Of a stretch of 18,063 nucleotides of DNA, positions 8,229 through 18,063 are shown one piece after another. The DNA is from Zygnema cylindricum (lineage: Eukaryota > Streptophyta > Zygnematophyceae > Zygnematales > Zygnemataceae), in assembly GCA_037447655.1 (NCBI GenBank), contig JBBHKE010002233.1, positions 32,188-50,250 of the forward strand, read 5' to 3'. Numbering within the stretch: the first letter of the stretch is position 1; every line of letters starts with the position of its first letter. A model generated the notes under the pieces. That model made no database searches, was not told where the DNA came from, and was given only the letters and a program-made list of their open reading frames with translations. Made by a program: the position numbers and the translations under genes.

Positions 8229-9403
8229 TGTTGATATTTGGGTATTTTCTAGGTCTGTATTAGGATAGAAAAAGAGCTGAGGCGGTCTGCCTCTAACTCC
8301 CCTATCCAAGCCCCCACACTTGTTGTAGTCACTGAAGGCTGGATAGGGAGCTAGAGCCATGGCTGCCTAGGCTCTCTAGAGAAGACAGGGGGAGAATTAG
8401 ACTTACAAAAAGTAGGCTGCCGGACGTAGGAATTGATCCTGGTACCTGCCGTCCGTCAATCGGCATTAGCCGTTAGCTCTAGCCGTTAAGTCTAATAATG
8501 ATATTACGATATATAAGGTTTGATAAATATATAAATCTTTGTATGTAGATAAATCCGTTTAACGGCTTATAGATACTTTGTACATAGATACAGTTTGATT
8601 TAGTACGAAGTACGGTATGGGGACAGAACGGATACCGCGCATTTGTTTCGATAGCGAAACGAATACCGCGCGTCGAATTTCAGCGGCTAGGATTATAGCC
8701 GGTTTTGATCGGACGGCCGCGATAGGCGCCGCGATCACGGAAATGTACTTTTGGCGTTTTACGGTCATTGCCACGTCAGATAACACGTGGCGTAATAACA
8801 TTGGATTACGGGAATTCCGGAGATTATAGGAACTAATCCTGATTTGACACGTGTCGACATTTTGGCCATGTCGTACAATGGCCGTACAGAAAGTACACCG
8901 GCACCTGTACTTTTCTGTACGATACAGTAATTTGATTGGTGCCGTACTTCAGTAGATAGAGTTTTAGAGAGGGAATAGGACTTAGAAAATTTTGGGTAGG
9001 CAGCTGCCTCTCCCAGAGAGCACTCTGTATAAATGGCAAACTTTGGCCAGCCATATCTATCAATTTACTTGACCATTTTCAGTGATTCTTTTTGCTGCGG
9101 ACTCAGGGGAGTCTAGGCTACACAGGGGTGTAGTCGGTCAGAGTTTTTGTCTGCCAGGGTGGCTGTATTTCTAAGGGAAAGTCAAAGTGGGTGAATGTGT
9201 CCAAATCTCATATTCTAACTTTGCATTCTGTGGTGGAACTGAGCACACAGAAAGTGTTATTTCACAGGGGTGAATCTATATTGGGGTTCTGACTGTCAAG
9301 GGGTCAGTCACTTGGGTTTATATTAACTTGGAGTCGGCACTATCTAGATAAGCTTCTTTTGGATCTGCATACTCTGAGGGCCAATGGAGGTCTCAGAGTT
9401 TCA
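8229..9403 (+). repeat. 3' LTR, apparently full length
   Basis: 1,175 bp, preceded directly by the polypurine tract and followed by the GTTGT duplication. It carries about 790 bp (8389-9180) absent from the 5' LTR. No short direct repeat flanks that segment, and it holds TATAAA at 9028-9033, so it reads as native U3 sequence. It includes two CACGTG sites (8784, 8848). Confidence 0.85.
9028..9033 (+). promoter_or_regulatory. TATA box in the 3' LTR
   Basis: TATAAA in the context CTCTGTATAAATGGC. A start about 30 bases downstream (near 9060) would leave about 340 bp of R-U5. This segment is missing from the 5' LTR. A transcript from here would read rightwards into the hAT 3' half. Confidence 0.55.
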
Positions 9404-9408
9404 GTTGT
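9404..9408. repeat. Target site duplication, right copy
   Basis: GTTGT directly after the 3' LTR, pairing with 5978-5982. A 5-bp length is the norm for Ty1/copia integration. Confidence 0.9.
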
Positions 9409-10161
9409 GACAGTTTCAGAGCCTGTAGTGCGGTTGATGAGGGAGTGCGACAAAGGGAGCCCAAACGTGGGGAAGGTTTATCATGGATTTTACACTATTG
9501 GGGAGTTCTTAGTGAAGTTATCCAGCAATGGAGGAGCGCGAAATTACGAAGGCTTGCAAATTTTAGAGGAGTTGAAGGTGTCTTTCATCGCCAGATGGGA
9601 GATGGCACATAGTCCTATATATGCTGCTGGCTTTGTACTCGATCCCGAGTACCAAAGTGACGAGTATGGTCAACTTTCAAATGTGAAAATAATGGAAGGT
9701 TTTCAAATAATGCTTGATAAGATGTTACCTGATGTGGCGGACCAGGCTGCGGCCTACTCTAAGTTGTCTAAGTTTAAAGGTTTTGAGGGCATATTTGGGA
9801 GGGAGGTGACAAGGACTTGTGCTAAGCAGATGCCAGGGTGGAAGTGGTGGCAGCAGTTTGGGGCTGTCACCCCTATCTTACAAAAAGTAGCAATTAGGAT
9901 CCTTGCTCAGTGCACGGTTGCCAGTTCATGTGAGAGGAATTGGTCAACCTATGACCATATTCAATATAAGAAAATGAACCGGTTGACAGCTAAAAGAACC
10001 TATGATTTATTTTGGGTTTTTAGCAATCTCAGATTCTCAGATTATTACAGAACACCAGGGATGTTAATTATGAAGAGGAAATGGTAGCATGGGAGGAAGA
10101 AGAAGGGGAGGTAGGGGAAGAGGAGTTTGATGAAGACATGTTTGACGTAGATTTGGAGTAA
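9404..10161 (+). pseudogene. hAT transposase, C-terminal part (dimerisation domain)
   Basis: Resumes the transposase after the retrotransposon. With one copy of the 5-bp duplication removed, the frame is continuous from 5982 to 9409. It shows SEPVVRLMRECD and GKVY, the usual segment after the FW region, then FVLDPEY and the C-terminal hAT dimerisation domain: LQKVAIRILAQ, SCERNWS with the third catalytic acid Glu (codon 9932-9934), and NRLTAKRTYDL...SNLRF. The frame stops at 10085-10087. One frame over, the sequence continues with NYEEEMVAWEEEEG and an acidic tail to TAA at 10159-10161, the typical hAT ending. One base therefore seems lost near 10047, in AGAACACC. Together with the upstream lesions the gene is dead. 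Confidence 0.85.
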
Positions 10162-10173
10162 AGAGAGATAGGG

Positions 10174-12205
<2,032 letters not shown>

Positions 12206-12223
12206 ATGTCATATTTCAATACG
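12206..12223 (+). CDS. Coiled-coil protein, first coding exon (six codons)
   Basis: ATG TCA TAT TTC AAT ACG followed by donor GTAAGC, ending in phase 0. The next exon's acceptor also opens in phase 0, giving MSYFNT joined to CFNLDSEVQ. The leader just upstream is CT-rich. This is the only ATG found that connects cleanly to exon 2; the longer frame reading into exon 2 from 12336 is intronic CT repeat. Support is splice logic only. Confidence 0.5.
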
Positions 12224-12243
12224 GTAAGCTTTTTCCTTAAACG

Positions 12244-12257
12244 TGATGACGTCATCA
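12244..12257. promoter_or_regulatory. TGATGACGTCATCA palindrome (bZIP/CRE-like)
   Basis: A perfect 14-bp palindrome around the TGACGTCA core, 20 bases after the first donor of the coiled-coil gene. TGACGTCA is the classic bZIP (CREB/ATF, plant TGA) site. Whether it is bound is unknown. Confidence 0.4.
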
Positions 12258-12587
12258 TTTATACTTTTAAAGATGGTTTTTTACGATTTCTGTAAATTTT
12301 GTTTTTTTTAAGTTTCTGGATGTGTGGTTTAAAATTTGTATAAATTTCATTTTTTTTCATTTTATTTTCATTTTTGTTTCTCACTTATTTTCTTTTGCAT
12401 CTCACGTTTGGTTCTAACCAGATATCTCTCTTTGTTTTCTATTTTTTTTCCCTCTCCCTTTCCCTCTCCCTCTCCCTCTCCCTCTACCTCTCCCTCTCCC
12501 TCTCCTTTCCCTCTCTCTCCCTCTCCTTTCCCTCTCCTTTCCCTCTCCCTCTCCCTCTCCCTCTCCTCCTTGTTTTATTACTTTCAG

Positions 12588-13839
12588 TGTTTCAACCTCG
12601 ACTCAGAAGTCCAGCGATTAAACGCCGAAAATCAACATTTAAACGGTTTAATTCAACAATTATGGGTGGAGAAAAACCGTTTAAACGAGGAGAATGTGAG
12701 ATACAAATCGGCTTATGACGATATTCAGAAGGAAGACGAAGAATTGCGTCACACTAATAATGTTTTAGAGACGGAAAGGGATAATTTTAAGGCTGGAAAT
12801 GAAGCTTTAACAAGGGAAGTTGTATTTTTGAGAGCGGAAAACGACAAATTTAATGGAGGAAACGACGACGAAAAGGGAGAAAATAACAAAATAAAGGCAG
12901 AAAATGGGGATTTGAAGGTAGAAAATAAAAGATTAGAGGTAGAATGTGGGGACTTGAAGGTAGAAAAGGATCTTCTAAAGAAAAAAAATGACATTTTGGA
13001 GGAAAAAAATGGTACTTTGAAGGTGAGAAATGATAATTTGCAAGGATTAAATGACAATTTGGAAGGGGAAATGGAAACTTTGAAGGGAGAAAACGTCAAT
13101 TTAAAGAGAGAGAACAATATTTTGAAGGGGGAGAGGGATGCTTACCAGAAGGAAAAGGAGGCTTTAGAGGGAATAAATGAAAGTTTTAAAGGGGAAATTG
13201 AAGATTTGAAGATAAATTTTGATAAGTTAAAGGGAGAAAACAGTCCCTCGAAGTGGGATTCTGTCAAGGAAGAAAACGACAAGGTACAGGCAGAAAACGA
13301 CAAAACAAAGGCAGAAAACGGCAGATTGTTGGGTGAAAACGATGCCTTGAGGTGGAAATTGGTGGAGGAGAGAGAGAAGGTGGAGGAGGAGAGGGAGAAG
13401 TTGGAGGAGAAAAGGAGGGAAATGGAGGAGGAGAGAGAGAAAGTAGAGAAGGAGAGGAAGGAAATGGAGGAGGAGAGAGAGAAAGTGGAGAAGGAGAGGG
13501 AGGAAATGGAGGAGGAGAGAGAGAAAGTGGAGAAGGAGAGGAAGGAAAGGGAGGAGGCGAGAGAGAAAGTGGAGAAGGAGAGGAGGGAAAGGGAGGGAGA
13601 GAGGAAAAGTTTCGAAACCGAATATATTCGAAAAGAAAAGGAAATTGTAGAAAAAGACAACGAAATTATTGAAAACGAGAAGGAAGATTTGAGGAAGGCG
13701 AGGGAAAGAATAGGGGTGGACAGAAGGGAATTGGAGGAGGATAAAAAAAAATTCGAAAACGACAAGAAATCTTTCAAAGAGGAGAAAAACAAAAATCAAA
13801 AGTTAGAGAAAATTGAGGAATTGGCGTCAATTTTCCGAG
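12588..13839 (+). CDS. Long coiled-coil protein, main exon
   Basis: 417 codons between acceptor TACTTTCAG|TGTTTC and donor CCGAG|GTAAGT (phase 1). No family recognised. The product is almost entirely predicted coiled coil. The first half is a loose seven-residue repeat of the LKxEN type (KAENGDL, KVENKRL, KGENVNL, KRENNIL), placing Leu and Asn at regular heptad positions, which favours a parallel dimer. The second half (about residues 284-345) is an exact 14-residue, 42-bp tandem repeat, EMEEEREKVEKERK, starting at 13419, 13461, 13503, 13545 and 13587. A Glu/Lys/Asp-rich tail ends near LEKIEELASIF. No membrane span or enzyme motif is present. A scaffold or filament role is a guess; it could also be a fast-evolving low-complexity protein. 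Confidence 0.7.
13419..13628 (+). repeat. 42-bp tandem repeat inside the coiled-coil exon
   Basis: Units begin at 13419, 13461, 13503, 13545 and 13587, each starting GAAATGG or GAAAGGG. Each unit encodes two heptads (14 residues), so copy-number changes keep both reading frame and heptad phase. Shorter related units precede it from about 13360. Confidence 0.85.
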
Positions 13840-14399
13840 GTAAGTTTTTTTGTTTTTTTTTATTGTTTTTTCTGTTTATTTACTTCCTAAAAAAAAGAAA
13901 AAGAAAAAAAAATTGGAAATGTTATTTTGCCAAAAAAAAAAAAAGTGGGGAGGAGAAGAGAATGGGGAGGGGGAAGAAAATGGGAGAAGGGGAAGAAAGA
14001 GGGAGGAAGGGGGAAATGGAAGGGAAAAGAAAAAAAATGAAAAGAAGGGAGAAGAAAAGGAGTGGGAGGAGAGATGAAGGGATAAAAAAAGAGGAAATAA
14101 AAAAGAGGAAAAAAAAAGGTGGAGAAAAATAAGGGAAAAAAGGAGGAAAAAACAATAGGGGGAAATGAAAGGAGGAAAAAAAGAGGATGGGGATGAAATT
14201 TTGAAAAGTGTGTGAGAGGGAGAAGGAGAGAGAGAGAGCGAGAGAGGGAGGAGCAATGTAAAATTAGCATAGAACTAAATAATTTGGAGGTTGTAGGTGT
14301 TATTTGTTTTCCCTTTTTTTTTTTTTCCTCCTTCCTTTCCTATACTTTATTAGTTTATTCATTTATTTATTTTTCCTTTACTTTTTTTAATGTATTTAG

Positions 14400-14476
14400 G
14401 ATTCGGAATCCAAAAAACTGATTCGAAATTGCATATAACTTCCCAAAAACATAAAAAGTTCGGCCGAAGAAGATAG
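14400..14476 (+). CDS. Coiled-coil protein, possible last exon
   Basis: A U-rich tract ending ATGTATTTAG|GATTCGG is a good acceptor. Joined in phase to the 13839 donor it adds 25 residues (GFGIQKTDSKLHITSQKH, then a basic end with three arginines) and stops at TAG 14474-14476, giving a protein of about 448 residues. The intron 13840-14399 holds GA-rich and A-rich DNA. Other acceptors further right cannot be excluded. Confidence 0.4.
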
Positions 14477-14520
14477 GATCGACAGATTTTTTTTCGACGA
14501 ACTTCTCCATTTTTTTTTTT

Positions 14521-14700
14521 AAAGAGTCTTCTTCAAGTTAAAACAAAATCAGGTTCTTCTTCAAGTTCTTCAAAATAACAAAAAGTTTTCGTCGAGTTCA
14601 AATAAAATTCTTTTTTTTGGCGAGTTTGAAAAAAAAAAGTCTTCTTCAGTTTCAGGAATTTCTTCTTCAAGTTATTTTTCAATAAGGAAGTCTTCACCGA
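14521..14700. repeat. Degenerate TCTTCTTCAAGTT repeats
   Basis: TCTTCTTCAAGTT or close variants occur at about 14527, 14554, 14638 and 14662, with related TCGAGTT and TCTTCACC words between. The spacing is irregular, so it is a decayed array. Confidence 0.5.
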
Positions 14701-15339
14701 ATTTTCAGAAAAAACTGTCTTTTTGGAGCTGAGAAAAAATAAAAACTTGAGGTTTTTGAAAAAAAAAACCTTTATTTCGGCTTCATTTTTGGGAAAGGCG
14801 GGCTTTTTTTTTTTTTTAATTAATAACTTTTTTGGTAGATTTGGAGGAAAAATGTTTTTTTTTTTTCCTTTTTTTTGAATAGATTTTTGGGAAGGCACAC
14901 AAGAAAAGGGAATTAGAAAGTTGAAATATTTCAGTACGGGAGTATTTTTAATTTTCGGTTTCTTTATTTTTTGTAACATTCGATGTCAAACTTGACATCT
15001 TTTTCAGTTCAGTTTCACAAGTTTTTTGATTCATTTTTCAGTTTTTACTTTTTACTTTAATGATGTTTTTTGGATGGATTCTTTCTCGATTTTTGTTTTT
15101 TTGTTTGGTTCAACCTCAAGTTATTAATCTTTGCTATTTTTTAGCTAGATGGTTTTATTTTATTTTATTTTCTGTTTTATCTTTTTATTTGATTGTTTTT
15201 TGTTTTTTCGTTCTGTTTTCATCTCTTTTCGTTCACTTTTGCTTTAGTGTTCCCATTTTGTACCTCTCTCTTTTTTTTTGGTTGGGTTTGAGTTTATTTT
15301 GCTTATGTTTTTCAGCTTCAATTTCTGTTTAGCTCTAGT

Positions 15340-16066
15340 ATTACTTTCAGTTTTTGTTCCGTTTTTAGTCTGTTTCTATTATGATTTCCATTCAGTTTCA
15401 GTTTTTACTTCGATTTCTGTTCCAGTTTCAGTTTTTGTTCCGTTTTTATTCAGTTTGTGTTTAACTTCCCCTTTAGATCCGGCGCAGTTTCAAACTTTAT
15501 TCAGTTTTTATTAGCATTTAGTTCCGTTAGTTTCATTCAGTTTCAGTTTTAGTACCAGTTTCTGTTTCAGTTTCTGTTTTGATTTCAGTTTCCATTTCAG
15601 TTTCAATTTGGTTCCAGATATTGTTTCAGTTTCATTCCAGTTTCAGTATTAGTTCCCGTTTTAGAAACTGAAAGGAGTTAGATTTCAGTTTCAGTTTCAG
15701 TTTGGGTTTTAGTTTTAACTTTCAGTTTCAGTTTAAGTGCTGGTCGCCGTTGCAGTTTCAGTTGCTGTTTCAGTTTCAGTTTAGGTTGCAGTAGCAGTTT
15801 AAGTTCCAGTTTTCAGTTGCAGTTTCAGCTTAAGTTTCTGTTTAATTTCAGTTTCAGTTTAATTGTCGATTGCTGTTTCAGAAACTGTGTCAGTTTAAGT
15901 GTTGGTTTCAGTTGCAGTTCCAGTTTAGGTTCCAGTTTCAGTTTCAGTTTCAGTTCCAGTTTAGGTTTCAGTTTAAGTTTAAGTTTCAGTTTTTAAGCGT
16001 CCGTTGCACTCGCAGTTTCTGTTTCAGTTTCAGTTTAAGTTCCAGTTTTCAGTTTCAGTTTCCGTT
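15340..16066. repeat. Degenerate TTTCAG hexamer array
   Basis: The hexamer TTTCAG, with variants TTCCAG, TTTTAG, TTGCAG and TTTAAG, repeats in near-continuous register. It is densest at about 15535-15650 and 15690-16066. Translated frames give Phe-Gln or Ser/Val strings and are artefacts. Confidence 0.85.
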
Positions 16067-17058
16067 ACTTTAGTGAATTGGCGGTCGGAGTCGCTGTGGT
16101 CCAAAATTTTGATGTTAAGTTTGTTATTTGCCCTTTTTGCATCACACCTGTTACATTGGCATTTTCCATTGTTTTTTATTTTTCGATTTATGAGTGCATT
16201 TTTTTCGATGAGAATTGTCCTGCAGAATTAATTTGAAAAAATCACTAAAACTAAAAACAATAAAGAAAATAGAAATAGATAAATAAAATAAAATAAATAC
16301 ATAAATGAAATAAAACAAAAGAATAAAAAAGAACGATAGATAAAATAAATGAAATACACAAATAAATTTAAAATTTAAGAAATAAATAAAAAGAAACAAA
16401 GAAACAATAAATATACATGTTACAACATAGATGAAAAAACATATATACATATAAAAACATATATATACCATATATATATACAAAAAAATAAGAGCAAAAA
16501 AAATAAAATAATAATTTTAAAAAGATACACCAACAAAAAAAAAATGAAAGGAAAAAGAGCACATATATGAAAAACAAAACGACGACTTTTTTTTATGGTT
16601 CCAGAAATTGACAAAGTTTCATCTTTTTCTTTAAACTAAAAGAAAAAGAAAAAAAAAAACTCTAAATTAAACAAAAAAAAAATAGACTCCCTCCCACCCT
16701 TCCATTCCCCTCCCAAAAATAAAACAAAACAAACAAAAAAAAAATGTTTAAAAAATCCCAAAAACTAAAAAAAAAACGAAAAAAAACGGAAAAGAAAAGA
16801 AAAGAACTCTAAAACCTAAAAGGTTTTCACTAAACAAAAAAATAATAATACTCCCTCCCTTCCCTCCCAAAAAACCTCCCTCCCAGCCCCTCCCCTCCCC
16901 TCCCCTCCCAAAACCAAGAGATTGTGCAACCTCCCAAAAAAAAAAAAAAAAAAAAAATTAAAACCCAAAAATCTGAAAAAAATCCTGAAATATGACCAGA
17001 AAAAAAAAAAAAAACTAAAAAGACTAAAACAAAAAACTATCAATGTTTTCTCAAAGTT

Positions 17059-18063
17059 TCAAAAACGCCGAATTTCTCTTTGCCTCAAGAAAGAGAGAAT
17101 GCCGTACATTCGAATTCGTCTTTCTTCCCTCCTCTCCTCCCTCTCCTCCCCCTCCCTTCTCTCCTCTCTCTCCTCCCTCTCTTCCCTCTCCCTCCTCTCT
17201 TCCCTCTCCTCCCTCTCCTTCCTCTCCTCCCCCTCATAGTTGAAAGAAACTCTCCGTTGACCGATACTACCGGTCCTCACTCGTACAAAAAAATAATCTC
17301 CACTCTCCTTCTCCCGCTCCTCCTCCTCCTCCACCTCCTCTTCCTCTTCCTCTTCTTCCTCCTCTTCCTCCCCCTCCTCCTCCTCTTTCTCTTCCTCCTC
17401 TTCCTCTTCCTCCTCCTCCTTCTTCTCCTCTTCCTCTTCCTCCTCTTCCGCCTCCTCTTCCTCCTCGTTCTTGTTGTCTCTCACTTCATCGTATCCAAAT
17501 TTCGCCTTCCGAAAATTTCTCAACCTCTCCTCCTCATCCTCTTCCCTTTCTCTCTTCTTATTTTCCTTCTCCTCCTCCACCTTCTCCTCCTGCTTCTCCT
17601 CCTCTTTCTCCTCTTCCTTCTTCTCTTCCTGCTCATTTCCTAATTTCGTTTTTTTTCCCGGATTTGTTTCCCTCTCCTCCTCCTCCTCCTCCACCTCCTC
17701 TTCCCTTTTTCTCTTCTCCTTCTTTTCCATCTCCTCCTTTTCCTTCTCCTCCTCCTCCTCCTTTCCTCCTGCTTCTCCTCCTCCTTCTCCTCTTCCTGCT
17801 CATTTCCTAATTTCATTTTCTTTCCCGGATTTGTTTCCCTCTCCTCCTCCTCCTCTTCCCTTTTTCTCTTCTCCTTCTCCTCCTTCTCCTCCTCCTCCTC
17901 CCTCTCCTTCTCCTCCTTCTCATCCTCCTTCTCCTCTTCCTTCTCCTTTTCCTGCTCGTTTCTTGATTTCATTTTTTTTCCCGGATTAATTTCCCTCTCC
18001 TCCTCCTTGTCTTCTCTTTTTCTCTTCTCCTCCCTCTCCTTCTCCTCCTCTTCCTCCTCGTTC
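17059..18063 (-). CDS. Glu/Lys-rich repeat protein, partial, with one apparent frameshift
   Basis: Minus-strand coding region running off the right edge. From about 18062 to 17766 one frame reads Glu/Lys-rich blocks punctuated by a conserved spacer, NPGKK(M/T)K followed by NEQE. The spacer recurs with DNA period 156-167 bp (copies near 17954, 17798 and 17631 on plus). At about 17765 (GAGGAAAGGAGG on minus) the reading must shift by one base; an extra A would restore EEK and continue into the frame ending at 17059-17061. Downstream the repeats give way to LRNFRKAKFGYDEVRDNK (about 17470-17525) and SGDYFFVRVRTGSIGQRRVS (about 17240-17305), more complex segments that stay open, which argues for real coding. 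No family recognised; an intron or sequence error could explain the shift. Confidence 0.45.
17620..18063 (-). repeat. Imperfect 156-167 bp tandem repeat
   Basis: At least three copies, and the start of a fourth at the right edge, of a unit made of CTCCTC-rich sequence plus the spacer GCTCATTTCCTAATTTC and CCCGGATTTGTTTCCC. Spacer starts are 17631, 17798 and 17954. It encodes units of about 52-56 residues on the minus strand. Confidence 0.8.

Larger units (their letters stand above)
5983..9403 (+). mobile_element. Non-autonomous copia-type LTR retrotransposon carrying only gag (TR-GAG type)
   Basis: A complete insertion from TGTTGATATT to ...GAGTTTCA, inside the hAT transposase. It is flanked by the perfect 5-bp duplication GTTGT (5978-5982 and 9404-9408), the size made by copia integrases. 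Order: 5' LTR 5983-6374, primer-binding site from 6375, gag frame to 8199, polypurine tract 8221-8228, 3' LTR 8229-9403. The internal region is only 1,854 bp; no protease, integrase, reverse transcriptase or RNase H was found, so movement needed enzymes in trans. Gag-only elements with LTRs are known in plants as TR-GAG. The shared LTR segments appear identical by eye, implying recent insertion. Confidence 0.9.
4678..10161 (+). mobile_element. hAT-family DNA transposon copy, interrupted by a retrotransposon
   Basis: Class II element recognised by its transposase, described in the next two entries. The span covers a leader from the candidate splice acceptor at 4678 to the restored stop at 10161. 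The terminal inverted repeats and 8-bp target duplication expected of hAT elements could not be placed, so the true element is longer. The best terminal candidate (TAGGGTTAATG at 4437 with TATTCACCCTA ending at 10302) has no matching 8-bp flanks and is treated as unproven. The copy is inactive: no in-frame start, a nonsense codon, a frameshift and a 3.4 kb insertion. Confidence 0.7.
14477..17058. other. Low-complexity region between the convergent genes
   Basis: From 14480 to about 16225 the plus strand is T-rich; from about 16230 to 17050 it is A-rich with many AAATAAA-like words. It includes a TCTTCTTCAAGTT word series (14521-14700), a TTTCAG hexamer array, and short C-rich CTCCC patches (16686-16713, 16850-16915). 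A more complex island lies at about 16078-16170 but has no recognisable product. Open frames here are Phe/Ser/Lys translations of simple sequence. Confidence 0.6.

Noticed and set aside
8389-9180. A separate transposon inserted in the 3' LTR
   Set aside because: No target duplication or terminal repeats at its edges, and it carries the LTR's only TATA box; deletion from the 5' LTR is simpler.
13142-13799. Long Ser/Phe/Leu-rich minus-strand open frames
   Set aside because: Antisense of the purine-rich coiled-coil exon; composition explains the lack of stops.
14533-14979. 148-codon Lys/Phe-rich minus-strand frame
   Set aside because: Product of A/T runs with no domain or splice support.
15340-16066. 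TTTCAG array as telomeric repeat
   Set aside because: Genlisea telomeres use TTCAGG/TTTCAGG, but this unit lacks the G run, is highly degenerate and is internal.

Overview
This is a eukaryotic window, most likely from the green lineage. The leftmost gene belongs to the plant Raf-like MAP3K family, splice sites follow GT-AG consensus, and long simple-sequence tracts separate short islands of coding sequence. The sequence does not fix the species; a streptophyte alga or early-diverging land plant would fit, but this is a guess.

Layout. (1) 1-2757, minus strand: 5' part of a Raf-like MAP3K gene. It has a candidate 5'-UTR intron, a first coding exon (1874-2552), a 1.5 kb intron filled with a degenerate 7-bp satellite, a second coding exon (256-377), and a diverged tandem copy of that exon's end (93-167). 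The gene leaves the window on the left. (2) 2758-4677: A-rich, gene-poor DNA with recurring short motifs. (3) 4678-10161, plus strand: a hAT transposase gene (BED finger, DUF659-like core, C-terminal dimerisation domain). It is split by a 3,421-bp LTR retrotransposon (5983-9403) with a perfect 5-bp target duplication. The retrotransposon carries only a copia-type gag, a primer-binding site complementary to the anticodon region of initiator tRNA-Met, and a polypurine tract. Its 5' LTR lacks about 790 bp, including the TATA box, that the 3' LTR has. (4) 10162-12205: a 118-bp (AT)n tract, a GC-rich patch of short direct and inverted repeats, then unassigned DNA. (5) 12206-14476, plus strand: a three-exon model for a coiled-coil protein of about 448 residues. 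(6) 14477-17058: unassigned low-complexity DNA, T-rich up to about 16.2 kb and A-rich after it, with a TTTCAG hexamer array. (7) 17059-18063, minus strand: part of a Glu/Lys-rich repeat protein gene that runs off the right edge, with one apparent frameshift.

The host genes do not form an operon or pathway. The linked story is the nested transposons: a hAT copy already carrying, or later gaining, a nonsense codon and a frameshift received a gag-only retrotransposon. Its LTR ends look identical in the shared parts, so the insertion is young. No CRISPR, rRNA or confident tRNA gene was seen.
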